The position numbers and the translations under genes are program-made. Of a stretch of DNA of 39,508 nucleotides, positions 25,472-34,708 are shown piece after piece. The DNA is from Hyphococcus sp. GTDB lineage: Bacteria; Pseudomonadota; Alphaproteobacteria; Caulobacterales; Parvularculaceae. Under the pieces are notes generated by a model, which saw nothing but the letters and a program-made list of their open reading frames with translations, was not told the DNA's origin and searched no databases. Position 1 is the first letter of the stretch; every line of letters begins with the position of its first letter. The DNA lies in contig BQJG01000030.1 of assembly GCA_021604585.1 (NCBI GenBank), positions 1-39,508 on the forward strand. The letters run 5' to 3'.

Positions 25472-25504
25472 AAAAAACGCCCGGCGGGAAAACCGCCGGG
25501 CGTT
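25472..25504 (-). terminator. Intrinsic terminator of the POT transporter gene
   Basis: Perfect 12-bp GC-rich stem (25476-25487 with 25493-25504), 5-base loop, followed on the minus strand by six T (25472-25477). It lies 20 bp after the POT gene stop and just before the start of the adenosyltransferase gene. Confidence 0.92.
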
Positions 25505-25523
25505 AATTCACATGTCAATTCGC

Positions 25524-27320
25524 CTACTCTGCGGCGGAAGTCGCCGCACCTGCTGGCGCGCCATCGAGTTTCGGCGCGTTCAGCTTCATCCAGCTTTTGA
25601 TGATGGGCGAGATGAGCAGCATTACGACCGCAATCCCCATCGCGACATAGGCGACGTTTGTATAAACGCTCACATAGGTCGCCTTGGCGGCTGCAATGTC
25701 GGTCAATTGTCCGCCGATGGTTTCGGCGCCCGTACCGCGTGCAATCACGCCCGCAAGATAGTTCGACAGCCCGGAGTAAAGGAACCACGAACCCATTGCC
25801 ATGCCGACGACCCGCGCCGGCGCCATCTTGGTCACCGCTGACAGGCCCACAGGAGAGAGCATCAATTCGGCCATTGTGTGGATCCAGTAGATCAGGAAGA
25901 TGAAGTAAACCGCCGTCAATCCGGTCGGTCCGCTCGCCTGAATGCCGGCCACAAGCGCAAGAAACCCAAGCCCCACGCCAAACACGCCAATGGCGAATTT
26001 AACCGGCGTCGAGGGTTCTTTTTTTCGTTTCGCCAAGGCGATCCACATCCATGCAACAATTGGGGCAAAAATGAAGATGAATCCCGCATTCAACGCCTGG
26101 AACACCGGCGCGGGCACTTCAACGCCCATCATCGACTTGTTGACAAGACGATCGGTGAACAGGTTCAGCGATGAACCGGCTTGCTCAAACAGCGCCCAGA
26201 ACGGGATTTGCGCTAACACAAAATAGATCGCTGCAAACATCCGGCTGCGTTCGTCACCCTTTAGTTTGGAGAGGGCATAACCGACCAGGAACAAGAAGAC
26301 GACGACGCCCAGGAACAGAACGAACCCGTCCGGGATGAGATGCGCGTTCATCACGAACAGCATCGACACGCCAATGATCACTAATCCGGCCATATAGCAG
26401 GCCATTTCAACATTGATAGGGCCGAGGAACGACTTCTTCAACTTCTCAACGCTCGGCGGTTCTGCATGGCCCCCGAGATATTTCTGGCCCCAAAGGAATA
26501 CCAACAAACCAGCCAGCATGCCAAAGCCAGCTAGGCCGAAGCCATATTTCCATCCATAGACGATGCCGAGAATGCCGCATGTGATCGAGGAAAGGAACGA
26601 GCCGAGATTGATGCCCATGTAGAACAATGTGAAACCCGAATCTCGCCTTGGATCTTCAAAACCATAAAGCGCCCCGACAATCGTAGAGATATTTGCCTTG
26701 AGGTATCCAACACCGGCAATAATCAACGCCAGTGAGAGGTACAAAATGTTGACAAACAACGGCTCTCTCTCGGTGCGCGTCGTGTAGTCGGTCTTGGCGA
26801 TTGTCGCCGGAAGGCCTACAGCCGCCGGATCTTCAATAACCATTTCCGCCGCGCCATCCGTGAACGAAATCTTCGATGTTCCGGTGTCGGAAACAATGAT
26901 CTGGTTCGCTGTTCCGCCGCGACCGTCGAGCGTGACCTGATAATCGCCGCCTTGATAGGTGAGAATTTCTTTTGAACCATTGCCCTCGAACGCCATGCCG
27001 AAATGGCCGAGCACCAGCAATATCGCACCGAAGGTCACCGCTTTTCGCTGACCGAGATAACGGTCGGCGAGCGAGCCGCCAATGATGGTCATCACATAAA
27101 CAAGCGCGGTGTAAGCGCCATACATCAAGGCTGAACGCTCATCGGAAAACAGGAAATGCTGCGTCAGATAAAGAATCAGCAGCCCGCGCATCCCGTAATA
27201 GGAAAAGCGCTCCCACATTTCGGTGAAAAACAGAATAGCAAGTCCGCGAGGGTGGCCGAAAAAGCCTTTATCCGCCTTTGCGATATTTGGCGTCGTGGTG
27301 ACGTCGATTGCTTCGCTCAT
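25524..27320 (-). CDS. POT-family proton-coupled peptide transporter with a periplasmic insert
   Basis: 598 residues from ATG 27320, which has AAGGGAG six bases upstream; the longer frame start at 27338 has none. The POT signature is intact: TEMWERFSYYGMRG (ExxERFxYYG motif) in the first helix and FTLFYMGINLGSF (PTR2 motif 2) later. About 14 membrane segments are visible. Between helices 3 and 4, roughly bases 26770-26990, lies a hydrophilic insert of about 75 residues rich in Thr, Gly and Asp (GGDYQVTLDGRGG). By topology it should face the periplasm. Imports di- and tripeptides with protons. It is a single-gene unit with its own terminator. Confidence 0.93.
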   Translation of the reverse strand: MSEAIDVTTTPNIAKADKGFFGHPRGLAILFFTEMWERFSYYGMRGLLILYLTQHFLFSDERSALMYGAYTALVYVMTIIGGSLADRYLGQRKAVTFGAILLVLGHFGMAFEGNGSKEILTYQGGDYQVTLDGRGGTANQIIVSDTGTSKISFTDGAAEMVIEDPAAVGLPATIAKTDYTTRTEREPLFVNILYLSLALIIAGVGYLKANISTIVGALYGFEDPRRDSGFTLFYMGINLGSFLSSITCGILGIVYGWKYGFGLAGFGMLAGLLVFLWGQKYLGGHAEPPSVEKLKKSFLGPINVEMACYMAGLVIIGVSMLFVMNAHLIPDGFVLFLGVVVFLFLVGYALSKLKGDERSRMFAAIYFVLAQIPFWALFEQAGSSLNLFTDRLVNKSMMGVEVPAPVFQALNAGFIFIFAPIVAWMWIALAKRKKEPSTPVKFAIGVFGVGLGFLALVAGIQASGPTGLTAVYFIFLIYWIHTMAELMLSPVGLSAVTKMAPARVVGMAMGSWFLYSGLSNYLAGVIARGTGAETIGGQLTDIAAAKATYVSVYTNVAYVAMGIAVVMLLISPIIKSWMKLNAPKLDGAPAGAATSAAE

Positions 27321-27570
27321 TTTAACTCCCTTAAGCACTCGCCATTGCTGGCGCCGCCCGATAATGCCCCATGACGCGCCAGCCCAACCCAGTTGACGGC
27401 GCGCAATTGGCGCGCACTTTAGGCTGGAAAGGCGCGGTAAATCCAGAGGTTAGGGCGAATTTGCGGTGCGAGAGGCAGGCAAACGAAGAAATCACCGCGA
27501 GATCTTCGCAATCGCAACCAGAAGTTCCTGTTTCGTACAGCCCCTTGACGAGACCTGCGATCCGGCGCCG

Positions 27571-28029
27571 CTAGTCTGGCGCGCGCCAGCCACACTTGCC
27601 GGTGATGCGCACGCTGGCGCCGAGCCGCCTATAGAACGCAATGGCCTTGTAATTACCGGGTTGCACCGACCAGCTCACATAGGCGCCAGCCTTGCGGGCT
27701 TCATCAAACACAGCCTGCATCAGTTTTTCGCCGATGCCGTGGCTCCGAAAATCCGGGCGCACATAAATATCGTCAAGCGCGATGCGCGGCGCGCCGCTCC
27801 AGACATGCAAGTCATTTGTGTAGGTGGCGTAGCCGACAGGTTTGTTCTCCACGATTGCAAACACGCCCCGCCATTGCGGTCGGTCGCCAAATCCAGTGGT
27901 GCGCAGACGCTCCACATCGACTGTCAGAAATTGGCGTTCATTCTGATTATCCGCAAGCGCTTGCATCATTTGAAAAAGCGCGGCCACATCATCGAATTCA
28001 ATCGGACGGATTTTTATGTCGATGGCCAT
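27571..28029 (-). CDS. GNAT-family N-acetyltransferase
   Basis: 152 residues. GNAT motif A is seen as IALDDIYVRPDFRSHGIGEKLMQAVFDEA, including the acetyl-CoA loop R-x-x-G-I-G. Motif B follows as ISWSVQPGNYKAIAFYRRLGA (with Trp and the NYKAIAFY segment). The whole length is one catalytic domain. It begins 9 bp after lpdA and is probably the last gene of that transcript. Substrate unknown. Upstream of the POT gene a 250-bp stretch (27321-27570) holds no gene I can support. Confidence 0.85.
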   Translation of the reverse strand: MAIDIKIRPIEFDDVAALFQMMQALADNQNERQFLTVDVERLRTTGFGDRPQWRGVFAIVENKPVGYATYTNDLHVWSGAPRIALDDIYVRPDFRSHGIGEKLMQAVFDEARKAGAYVSWSVQPGNYKAIAFYRRLGASVRITGKCGWRAPD

Positions 28030-28038
28030 ACCGCCAGT

Positions 28039-29442
28039 TTAGGCTTGCATGGTCCAGCCTTCAACGCCCATCGCTGCCTGACGCACCGCCTCCGAGCGCG
28101 TCGGATGCGCGTGACAGGTGCGGGCGATGTCTTCCGACGCCCCGCCGAACTCCATCACGCTCACGGCTTCTGCTATCATCTCACCGGCTTCAACGCCGAT
28201 AATGTGAACGCCGAGGACTTTGTCGGTTTTTGCGTCGGCGAGGATTTTTACAAAGCCGTCGGTTTCGTGATTTGTTTTTGCGCGGGAATTCGCCATGAAC
28301 GGAAACTTGCCGATCTTGTAATCGACGCCCGCCTCTTTCAGTTGTTCTTCAGTTTTGCCGACCGAGGCGACTTCCGGATAGGTGTACACCACGCCCGGAA
28401 CTGTGTCGTAATTGACGTGTCCGGCTTTACCGGCGATCAGTTCGATGCAGGCCGTGCCGTCATCTTCGGCCTTGTGCGCCAGCATCGGCCCCGTGATGCA
28501 GTCGCCGATGGCCCAAACGCCAGCAACATTTGTCTTGAAATGTTCGGTTTCGATAAAGCCGCGCTTGTCTTTCTTGACGCCAACGGTTTCCAGCCCAAGC
28601 CCGTCCGTATGCGGACGGCGGCCGATGGCGACGAGAACCGCGTCGCAATCAATCGTTTCGCTGGCGCCGCCCTTCGCCGGCTCGACAGTTAGGGTGACGC
28701 TCGACTTCGACGCCTTGGCGCCGGTAACTTTGGAAGAAAGCTTAAACTCAAAACCCTGCTTTTTCAGAATGCGCTGGAATTGCTTCGAGACTTCGCCGTC
28801 ATTGGCCGGCAGGATGCGGTCGAGAAATTCCACCACTGTCACCTTCGAGCCGAGGCGCGCCCAAACCGAGCCAAGTTCAAGGCCGATCACGCCGCCGCCA
28901 ATGACGACCAGGTGGTTCGGTACTTTTTCAAACGACAATGCGCCAGTGGAGGAAACGATCTGCTTTTCGTCAATCTCAACACCCGGCAGCGGCGTCACTT
29001 CCGAACCCGTCGCGATGACAATGTTTTTAGCTTGCAGCTCGACAGTCTTGTCGCCGGTGACGCGCACCTTGCCGGGGGCGATGATTTCGCCGGCGCCGAG
29101 AAACGTCTCGACCTTGTTTTTCTTCATCAGGAACTCGACGCCCTTGGTCAGCCCCTCTACCGCCTCGTCTTTCTGCTTTAGCATTTGCTTAAGGTCGAGC
29201 GAAAGTCCGCCGGTCTTGATGCCGAGCCCGGCGAAATCCTTTTCGGCGATCTGATAAAGCTGCGATGCGTGCAGCAGCGCCTTGGACGGGATGCAGCCGA
29301 CATTCAAGCACGTGCCGCCGAGCTTTTTCGTTTCGCGCTTTTCAATGATTGCGGTTTTAAGTCCCAGCTGGCCGGCGCGGATCGCCGCATTATAGCCGCC
29401 GGGTCCGGCGCCGATGATCACAACATCAAATTGGTCGGCCAT
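28039..29442 (-). CDS. lpdA: Dihydrolipoyl dehydrogenase (E3)
   Basis: 467 residues from ATG 29442, preceded by GAGGA; the TTG at 29457 is not needed. It reoxidises the lipoyl groups of 2-oxo acid dehydrogenase complexes with FAD and NAD. The FAD-binding GAGPGGYNAA is at 11-20, the redox-active cysteines are Cys45 and Cys50 in GGTCLNVGC, the NAD motif is GGGVIGLELG, and the catalytic pair is His446 and Glu451 in HAHPTRSE. It is downstream of sucA and sucB, consistent with service in the 2-oxoglutarate complex. A hairpin lies between it and the preceding gene. Confidence 0.97.
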   Translation of the reverse strand: MADQFDVVIIGAGPGGYNAAIRAGQLGLKTAIIEKRETKKLGGTCLNVGCIPSKALLHASQLYQIAEKDFAGLGIKTGGLSLDLKQMLKQKDEAVEGLTKGVEFLMKKNKVETFLGAGEIIAPGKVRVTGDKTVELQAKNIVIATGSEVTPLPGVEIDEKQIVSSTGALSFEKVPNHLVVIGGGVIGLELGSVWARLGSKVTVVEFLDRILPANDGEVSKQFQRILKKQGFEFKLSSKVTGAKASKSSVTLTVEPAKGGASETIDCDAVLVAIGRRPHTDGLGLETVGVKKDKRGFIETEHFKTNVAGVWAIGDCITGPMLAHKAEDDGTACIELIAGKAGHVNYDTVPGVVYTYPEVASVGKTEEQLKEAGVDYKIGKFPFMANSRAKTNHETDGFVKILADAKTDKVLGVHIIGVEAGEMIAEAVSVMEFGGASEDIARTCHAHPTRSEAVRQAAMGVEGWTMQA

Positions 29443-29471
29443 GTGTCCTCGCTGCAAAAGTCGAAAAGCGA

Positions 29472-29494
29472 AACCGGCGCGCGGCGCGCCGGTT
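29472..29494 (-). terminator. GC-rich hairpin upstream of lpdA (possible terminator or attenuator)
   Basis: Ten-base stem AACCGGCGCG (29472-29481) with CGCGCCGGTT (29485-29494) and a 3-base loop. On the minus strand it is followed by TCGCTTTTCGACTTTT. It lies in the 103-bp gap before lpdA, so it may end or weaken the sucB-side transcript. Confidence 0.55.
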
Positions 29495-29545
29495 GTCCAG
29501 TCTTACATGCACCTAAGCACGCTGAATTCGCCGGTCAACAGTTGT

Positions 29546-29971
29546 CTAACGCAAATATCCTAATCGTTTAGCCCGCGCCGCATACCATGTGATCAGTATC
29601 TGGACGACCATAAGCACTGCTGTCGCGATCAAACCGAGCTGACCGTACATTTCCACGCCGTTCGACATGGCGATATCATGAATGACCAGGCCGCCAACCA
29701 TCATCACCACGCTAATCATAAGCAGGATGACCGCGGCCTTGCGCCGAAGGATCAATGCAATCGAGCCCAACATGCCGGACCCGACGCCAACGACCCAGAT
29801 GATTTTTCGCCAAAGCGGAAATTCCAAGATCCATGCGATCATCTTTGGATCAAAATCCTTGAGATATTTTTCATTGCCCGTTGACGTCATCACATAGTCG
29901 TAAACGCCGAAGGCACTCCAGAGAATGGCGAATATGCTGACAACCCAAAACAGCCATGACGGTTTATGCAT
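29546..29971 (-). CDS. Four-helix membrane protein of unknown function
   Basis: 141 residues with four hydrophobic segments at about 7-27, 55-76, 80-101 and 112-132. The N-terminus MHKPSWLFWVVSIFAILWSAFGVYDY holds many aromatics. The loop after helix 1 (TSTGNEKYLKDFDPKMIAW) is charged. I do not recognise a motif or a named family. It sits between sucB (112 bp upstream) and lpdA, inside the 2-oxoglutarate dehydrogenase cluster, which may be simple co-transcription. Codon use looks like its neighbours. Confidence 0.75.
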   Translation of the reverse strand: MHKPSWLFWVVSIFAILWSAFGVYDYVMTSTGNEKYLKDFDPKMIAWILEFPLWRKIIWVVGVGSGMLGSIALILRRKAAVILLMISVVMMVGGLVIHDIAMSNGVEMYGQLGLIATAVLMVVQILITWYAARAKRLGYLR

Positions 29972-30083
29972 TGTTCCCTCCCTTGTTCAGGACAGGAATA
30001 ATAGCATCAATGGCGTCAGGAGGACATTTTCGCCCTAACGCCGTGATTACGCGGGTTCGCGCACTCTACCGGGCAAAAGCCTT

Positions 30084-31610
30084 TTAAAGATCCAGCAGCA
30101 AACGCTGCGGGTCTTCGAGGTTTTCCTTCACGCGCACAAGGAACGTCACGGCGCCTTTGCCATCGACGATGCGATGATCATAAGACATGGCGAGATACAT
30201 CATTGGACGGATGACGACCTGGCCATTGCGCGCCACCGGGCGTTGTTCGATCCGGTGCATGCCGAGAATGCCCGATTGCGGCTGGTTCAGGATCGGCATC
30301 GACATCAGCGAGCCGTAAACGCCGCCATTGGAGATGGTATAGGTGCCGCCCTGCATTTCTTCAATCTTCAGGCTTCCATCACGCGCGCGCCGGCCGAAAT
30401 CAGCAATCTCAAGCTCGATCTCCGCCATGCTCTTCAAATCCGCATCACGGATAACCGGCACGACAAGCCCCTTATCAGTGCCAACAGCGACGCCGATATC
30501 ATAATGATTTTTATAGATGATGTCGGTTCCGTCGATCTCTGCGTTGACGTCCGGCACTTCCTTCAGGGCGTGCACGCAAGCCTTGACGAAGAACGACATG
30601 AAGCCGAGCTTGATGCCGTGCTTTTTGTCGAATAACTCTTTGTACTGATTGCGCAGCTCCATCACCGCCGTCATATCAACATCGTTGAATGTAGTGAGCA
30701 TCGCCGCCGTGTCCTGCGCCTCTTTCAGACGCCGGGCGATGGTCTGGCGCATGCGGGACATTTTCACCCGCTCTTCGCGCGCGCCGAGATCGCGCGGAAC
30801 TGTCGGCGCAGGCGCTTTCGCTTGTTTCGCAGGATTTGCGCCAAGCGCATCGCCTTTCGTCACGCGCCCGCCTTTGCCGGTGCCTTCGATGGAAGCTGGG
30901 TCAAGGCCGCGCTCGGCAACCACACGGCGCGGCGCCGGCGACAGCTCGGCCGATTTGCGCTCGCGCGCGCTTTCCATGACGCTCTCGCCCGAGGCGGCGA
31001 CCTCGCGCGGGCTCGGGCGGTTTTCGCCGCCTGATGCAGCCGCGCCATTAGCTTTCGCCGGCACAGCCCCAGACTCAATAATCGCCACAACGGCGCCGAC
31101 CTCAACGGTATCGCCGACCTGCGCGACGATTTTTTTCAGAACGCCCTTCGCTGGCGACGGCACATCCATCGCCGCCTTGTCGGTTTCAAGGCTGACCAGC
31201 GGTTCATCGAGTTCAACAGCGTCGCCTTCTTTTTTCAGCCATTCGCCAATATCGGCCTCGGTGACGGACTCGCCAGACGCCGGAACCGTGACTTCAATCT
31301 CCTCGCCGCCCGATGATGCAGCTGGCGCAGATTTTTCAGCCGCTTTTGGCGCGCTTGATTTCTTCGCCGCAGCGCCCGCCTCGATGGCGCCGAGCAGCGC
31401 ATTCACTTCAACCGTGTCGCCTTCTTTCGCCGATATGGACGAGAGCACGCCAGCCGCCGGCGCAGGAACCTCGACCGAAACTTTGTCCGTTTCAAGTTCG
31501 ACCAACGGTTCGTCAGCGGAGACCGAATCGCCTTCGTTTTTCATCCATTTCGCAATCGTCGCTTCGGTGACGGATTCGCCTAGCGCCGGAACGCGGATTT
31601 CGGTGGTCAT
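30084..31610 (-). CDS. sucB: Dihydrolipoyl succinyltransferase (E2 of 2-oxoglutarate dehydrogenase) with two lipoyl domains
   Basis: 508 residues from ATG 31610, with GGAG 9 bases upstream. It transfers the succinyl group to CoA. Two lipoyl domains are present, with lipoyl lysines at Lys43 (ETDKVS) and Lys145 (ETDKAA), separated by an Ala/Pro/Lys-rich linker. An E3-binding domain follows (SPAPRRVVAERGLDPASIEG), and then the catalytic domain ending in MSYDHRIVDG with His479 and Asp483. Most SucB proteins have one lipoyl domain and about 400 residues, so this one is longer. It is 29 bp after sucA. Confidence 0.95.
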   Translation of the reverse strand: MTTEIRVPALGESVTEATIAKWMKNEGDSVSADEPLVELETDKVSVEVPAPAAGVLSSISAKEGDTVEVNALLGAIEAGAAAKKSSAPKAAEKSAPAASSGGEEIEVTVPASGESVTEADIGEWLKKEGDAVELDEPLVSLETDKAAMDVPSPAKGVLKKIVAQVGDTVEVGAVVAIIESGAVPAKANGAAASGGENRPSPREVAASGESVMESARERKSAELSPAPRRVVAERGLDPASIEGTGKGGRVTKGDALGANPAKQAKAPAPTVPRDLGAREERVKMSRMRQTIARRLKEAQDTAAMLTTFNDVDMTAVMELRNQYKELFDKKHGIKLGFMSFFVKACVHALKEVPDVNAEIDGTDIIYKNHYDIGVAVGTDKGLVVPVIRDADLKSMAEIELEIADFGRRARDGSLKIEEMQGGTYTISNGGVYGSLMSMPILNQPQSGILGMHRIEQRPVARNGQVVIRPMMYLAMSYDHRIVDGKGAVTFLVRVKENLEDPQRLLLDL

Positions 31611-31639
31611 TTTCTTCTTCTCCAATGGCGCAGACCGCG

Positions 31640-34606
31640 TCAGACGGTCAGCGCCTCATCCATAAATTCGGCCAGCTCTAGTTTGTGCCGGCTCATCAAG
31701 CCTGTTGCGGGGGACGCCGCCGCTGCACGTCCCACATAGCGGGCGCGTTTGTGTTTGGCGTCGATCTGTTCGAGCGTCCATTCCAGATTTGGCTCCATAA
31801 AGAACCACGAGCCCATGTTTTTCGGCTCTTCCTGACACCAGATCATTTCGGCGTTTCGGAAGCGCTGCAGCTCATTGATCAGCGACATGGCCGGGAACGG
31901 ATAAAACTGCTCGATACGCAACAAATAGACATTGTCGACGCCGCGCTGTTCGCGTTCTTCGAGAAGGTCGTAATAAACTTTGCCGGAACACATGACGACG
32001 CGCTTGATTTTCGAGTCAGCCACAAGCTTGACCGTTGAGCCGGGGCGATATTCCGCATCATCCCAGAGCACGCGATGGAAGGATGATCCCGGGCCCATTT
32101 CAGCTAGTGTCGAAACGCATTTCTTGTGACGCAACAGCGACTTCGGCGTCATCAACACCAAGGGCTTGCGGAAATTGCGGCGCATTTGCCGTCGCAGAAT
32201 ATGGAAATAGTTCGCTGGCGTGGTGCAGTTGGCGACCTGCATGTTGTCCTGTGCGCATAGCTGCAGGAAGCGCTCAAGCCTCGCTGAGGAATGCTCCGGA
32301 CCCTGACCTTCATAGCCATGCGGCAGCAACAAAACGAGGCCGCACATACGCAGCCATTTGCGCTCGCCGGAGGAAATAAACTGATCGATGATGGTTTGTG
32401 CGCCGTTGGCGAAGTCGCCGAACTGACCCTCCCACAAAACTAGGAATTTCGGATTGGCGAGCGAATAACCATACTCAAAGCCCATCACCGCAAACTCAGA
32501 AAGGTTTGAATCGTGAACCTCAAAACTCGCATTCTCGCCTTCAATATGACGCAGCGGCGTGTAAGTTTTCTCCGTCTCCTGATCGATAAAGACAGCATGA
32601 CGCTGCGAGAAGGTGCCGCGCCGGCAATCCTGACCAGACAGGCGCACGCCGAATCCTTCGGTCAGGAGCGAACCAAAGGCGAGCGCTTCACCAGTCGCCC
32701 AATCAATGCCTTCGCCGGAATCGATTGTTTTCTTTTTTTGTTCAAGAATACGCGCCAGCGTTTTGTGGACATTAAACGTCTTCGGATAATGCGTCAGCGC
32801 GGCCCCGATGCGTTTGAGATCTTCCATCTCAATCGCCGTATCGCCGCGACGATCATCATCGACGGGCGGCACGAAGCCGGACCATTGTCCGTCCAGCCAG
32901 TCAGCTTTGTTTGGCTTGAATGCCTCGGCGGCCGCGAATTCTTCTTCGAGAAAGGTGCGGAACTTTGCCTGTTCGCCATCTGCGTCGCCATTCGCAAAGA
33001 CACCTTCAGCCTCAAGCCGGGCCGCATAAATTTCACGCGTCGATTTCAACGAGCGGATTTTTTTATACATTTTCGGCTGCGTAAAGCTCGGCTCATCGCC
33101 TTCATTGTGGCCGAACCGGCGATAGCAGAACATGTCGATGACAACATCGGCGGCGAATTTCTGACGGAATTCCGTGGCGACTTTCGCCGCGTAGACAACC
33201 GCTTCCGGGTCATCACCGTTTACGTGAAAAATAGGCGCTTCAACCATCTTCGCCACATCAGACGGGTAGGGCGAAGAGCGCGCAAATTTCGGGCTGGTCG
33301 TAAACCCGATCTGATTATTGACGATGAAGTGGATGGTGCCGCCGGCGCGATAGCCGCGCAGGCCGGAAAAACCAAAACATTCCGCAATGATGCCCTGACC
33401 TGCAAATGCAGCATCGCCATGTAGCAAGAGCGGCAGAACGTGGGTGCGCGGCTGGTCAAGATCGGGCGCTTCGATGCGATCCTGTTTGGAGCGCGCCTTT
33501 CCGAGCACAACCGGATTGACTGCTTCGAGATGCGACGGGTTCGCTGTCAAAGACAGGTGGACTTTGTTGCCATCGAATTCGCGATCCGATGACGCGCCGA
33601 GATGGTATTTGACATCTCCCGAACCGCCGACATCGTCAGGTGTTACGGACCCGCCCTGAAACTCGTGGAATATGTGATGATAGGGCTTACCCATCACCGC
33701 CGCGAGGACGTTGAGGCGTCCGCGATGGGGCATGCCAATGACGATTTCTTTGACGCCGAGCGCGCCGCCGCGTTTGATGATCTGTTCGAGCGCGGGCACC
33801 ATGGATTCGCCGCCGTCGAGACCGAAACGCTTGGTGCCGGTGTATTTGGTGTTGAGAAAATTCTCGAACCCTTCAGCCTCCACCAGCTTGTTGTAAATCG
33901 CCCGCTTGCCCGCCGCTGTGAAGGTAATGTCTTTGTCCGGGCCTTCGATGCGCTGCTGCAGCCAGGCTTTTTGTTCCGGGTCGGTGATGTGCATGAACTC
34001 GACTGCGAAGGTGCCGCAGTAAGTTCGCTTCAAGATCTCGAGAATTTCGCGCAGCGTCGCAGTCTCAAGCCCCAGCACATTGTCGATGAAGATCGGCCGG
34101 TCCATATCCGCTTCGGTAAAGCCGAGCGAGGTCGGGTCCAGTTCCGGGTGAACTTTCTGGTTTTGCAGTCCGAGCGGATCGAGATCGGCGATCAAATGGC
34201 CGCGAATGCGGTAGGCGCGGATCAGCATTAGGGCGCGAAGGCTGTCTTTCGTCGCCTGCAGAACATCGCTGGACCCCGCCGCCACTGCGGAAGCGGAGGC
34301 GCGTTTTTCGATTTTTGCCTTCAGTTGCGGCTCAAGCGCGGACCAATCGCCGTCCAGCGCCGCTGTCAGCTCGCCATTGACCTGGGGCGGCCAGTCCTTG
34401 CGGCTCCAGCTCGGCCCCTGATCAGCAGGCTCGGATATATCCGTTTCGGTTTCAAAAAAGGCGCGCCAATCCGCCGCGACAGATGCTGGATCAGCCGCAT
34501 ATCGGGCATATTGCGCTTCGAGATACCGGGCGTTCGAGCCCGAAAGTACTGAAAGTGCGTCCGGCTTCGAAGCCGGTTTTTGAGGAGCGTCGCCGTCCTT
34601 GGCCAT
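31640..34606 (-). CDS. sucA: 2-oxoglutarate dehydrogenase E1 component
   Basis: 988 residues from ATG 34606; GGATAGGA precedes it. A thiamine diphosphate enzyme that decarboxylates 2-oxoglutarate and succinylates the lipoyl arm of SucB. The N-terminal E2-interacting segment is seen as LSGSNARYLEAQYARYAADP. Core motifs include GMPHRGRLNVLA, GDVKYHLGASS, the diphosphate region GDAAFAGQGIIAE, NNQIGFTT, and the C-terminal YGYSLANP and EGQFGDFANGAQTIIDQFI. Length and order match the family. It is followed by sucB and preceded by sucD after 102 bp. Confidence 0.98.
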   Translation of the reverse strand: MAKDGDAPQKPASKPDALSVLSGSNARYLEAQYARYAADPASVAADWRAFFETETDISEPADQGPSWSRKDWPPQVNGELTAALDGDWSALEPQLKAKIEKRASASAVAAGSSDVLQATKDSLRALMLIRAYRIRGHLIADLDPLGLQNQKVHPELDPTSLGFTEADMDRPIFIDNVLGLETATLREILEILKRTYCGTFAVEFMHITDPEQKAWLQQRIEGPDKDITFTAAGKRAIYNKLVEAEGFENFLNTKYTGTKRFGLDGGESMVPALEQIIKRGGALGVKEIVIGMPHRGRLNVLAAVMGKPYHHIFHEFQGGSVTPDDVGGSGDVKYHLGASSDREFDGNKVHLSLTANPSHLEAVNPVVLGKARSKQDRIEAPDLDQPRTHVLPLLLHGDAAFAGQGIIAECFGFSGLRGYRAGGTIHFIVNNQIGFTTSPKFARSSPYPSDVAKMVEAPIFHVNGDDPEAVVYAAKVATEFRQKFAADVVIDMFCYRRFGHNEGDEPSFTQPKMYKKIRSLKSTREIYAARLEAEGVFANGDADGEQAKFRTFLEEEFAAAEAFKPNKADWLDGQWSGFVPPVDDDRRGDTAIEMEDLKRIGAALTHYPKTFNVHKTLARILEQKKKTIDSGEGIDWATGEALAFGSLLTEGFGVRLSGQDCRRGTFSQRHAVFIDQETEKTYTPLRHIEGENASFEVHDSNLSEFAVMGFEYGYSLANPKFLVLWEGQFGDFANGAQTIIDQFISSGERKWLRMCGLVLLLPHGYEGQGPEHSSARLERFLQLCAQDNMQVANCTTPANYFHILRRQMRRNFRKPLVLMTPKSLLRHKKCVSTLAEMGPGSSFHRVLWDDAEYRPGSTVKLVADSKIKRVVMCSGKVYYDLLEEREQRGVDNVYLLRIEQFYPFPAMSLINELQRFRNAEMIWCQEEPKNMGSWFFMEPNLEWTLEQIDAKHKRARYVGRAAAASPATGLMSRHKLELAEFMDEALTV

Positions 34607-34708
34607 TATCCTATCCGTCGTTACACAGCGTGACGATAGCTCCCCTAGATACGCCAACTATCGAGCGATTCAATCACTAATGGAGCAATCCATTAATGAT
34701 AAAACCGT

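Noticed and set aside
27371..27574. 67-residue plus-strand frame in the gap upstream of the POT gene
   Set aside because: No ribosome site, no domain, polar Arg/Gln-rich composition and overlap with the GNAT gene end.
27466..28692. 408-residue plus-strand open frame
   Set aside because: It lies antisense to the GNAT gene and lpdA, both with clear motifs; its product is His/Phe/Arg-rich with no recognisable domain.
28412..29254. 280-residue plus-strand open frame
   Set aside because: Antisense to lpdA with no domain or ribosome site.
30649..31665. 338-residue plus-strand open frame, Ser/Ala/Pro-rich
   Set aside because: Mirror of sucB; the low-complexity composition comes from reading the lipoyl linker codons backwards.
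32513..33424. 303-residue plus-strand open frame
   Set aside because: Fully antisense to sucA, which is intact and well conserved.
34678..34695. Short inverted repeat TAATGGA-GCAA-TCCATTA between sucD and sucA
   Set aside because: Only 7 bp and AT-rich, with no T-run on the minus strand; too weak to call a terminator in this operon.
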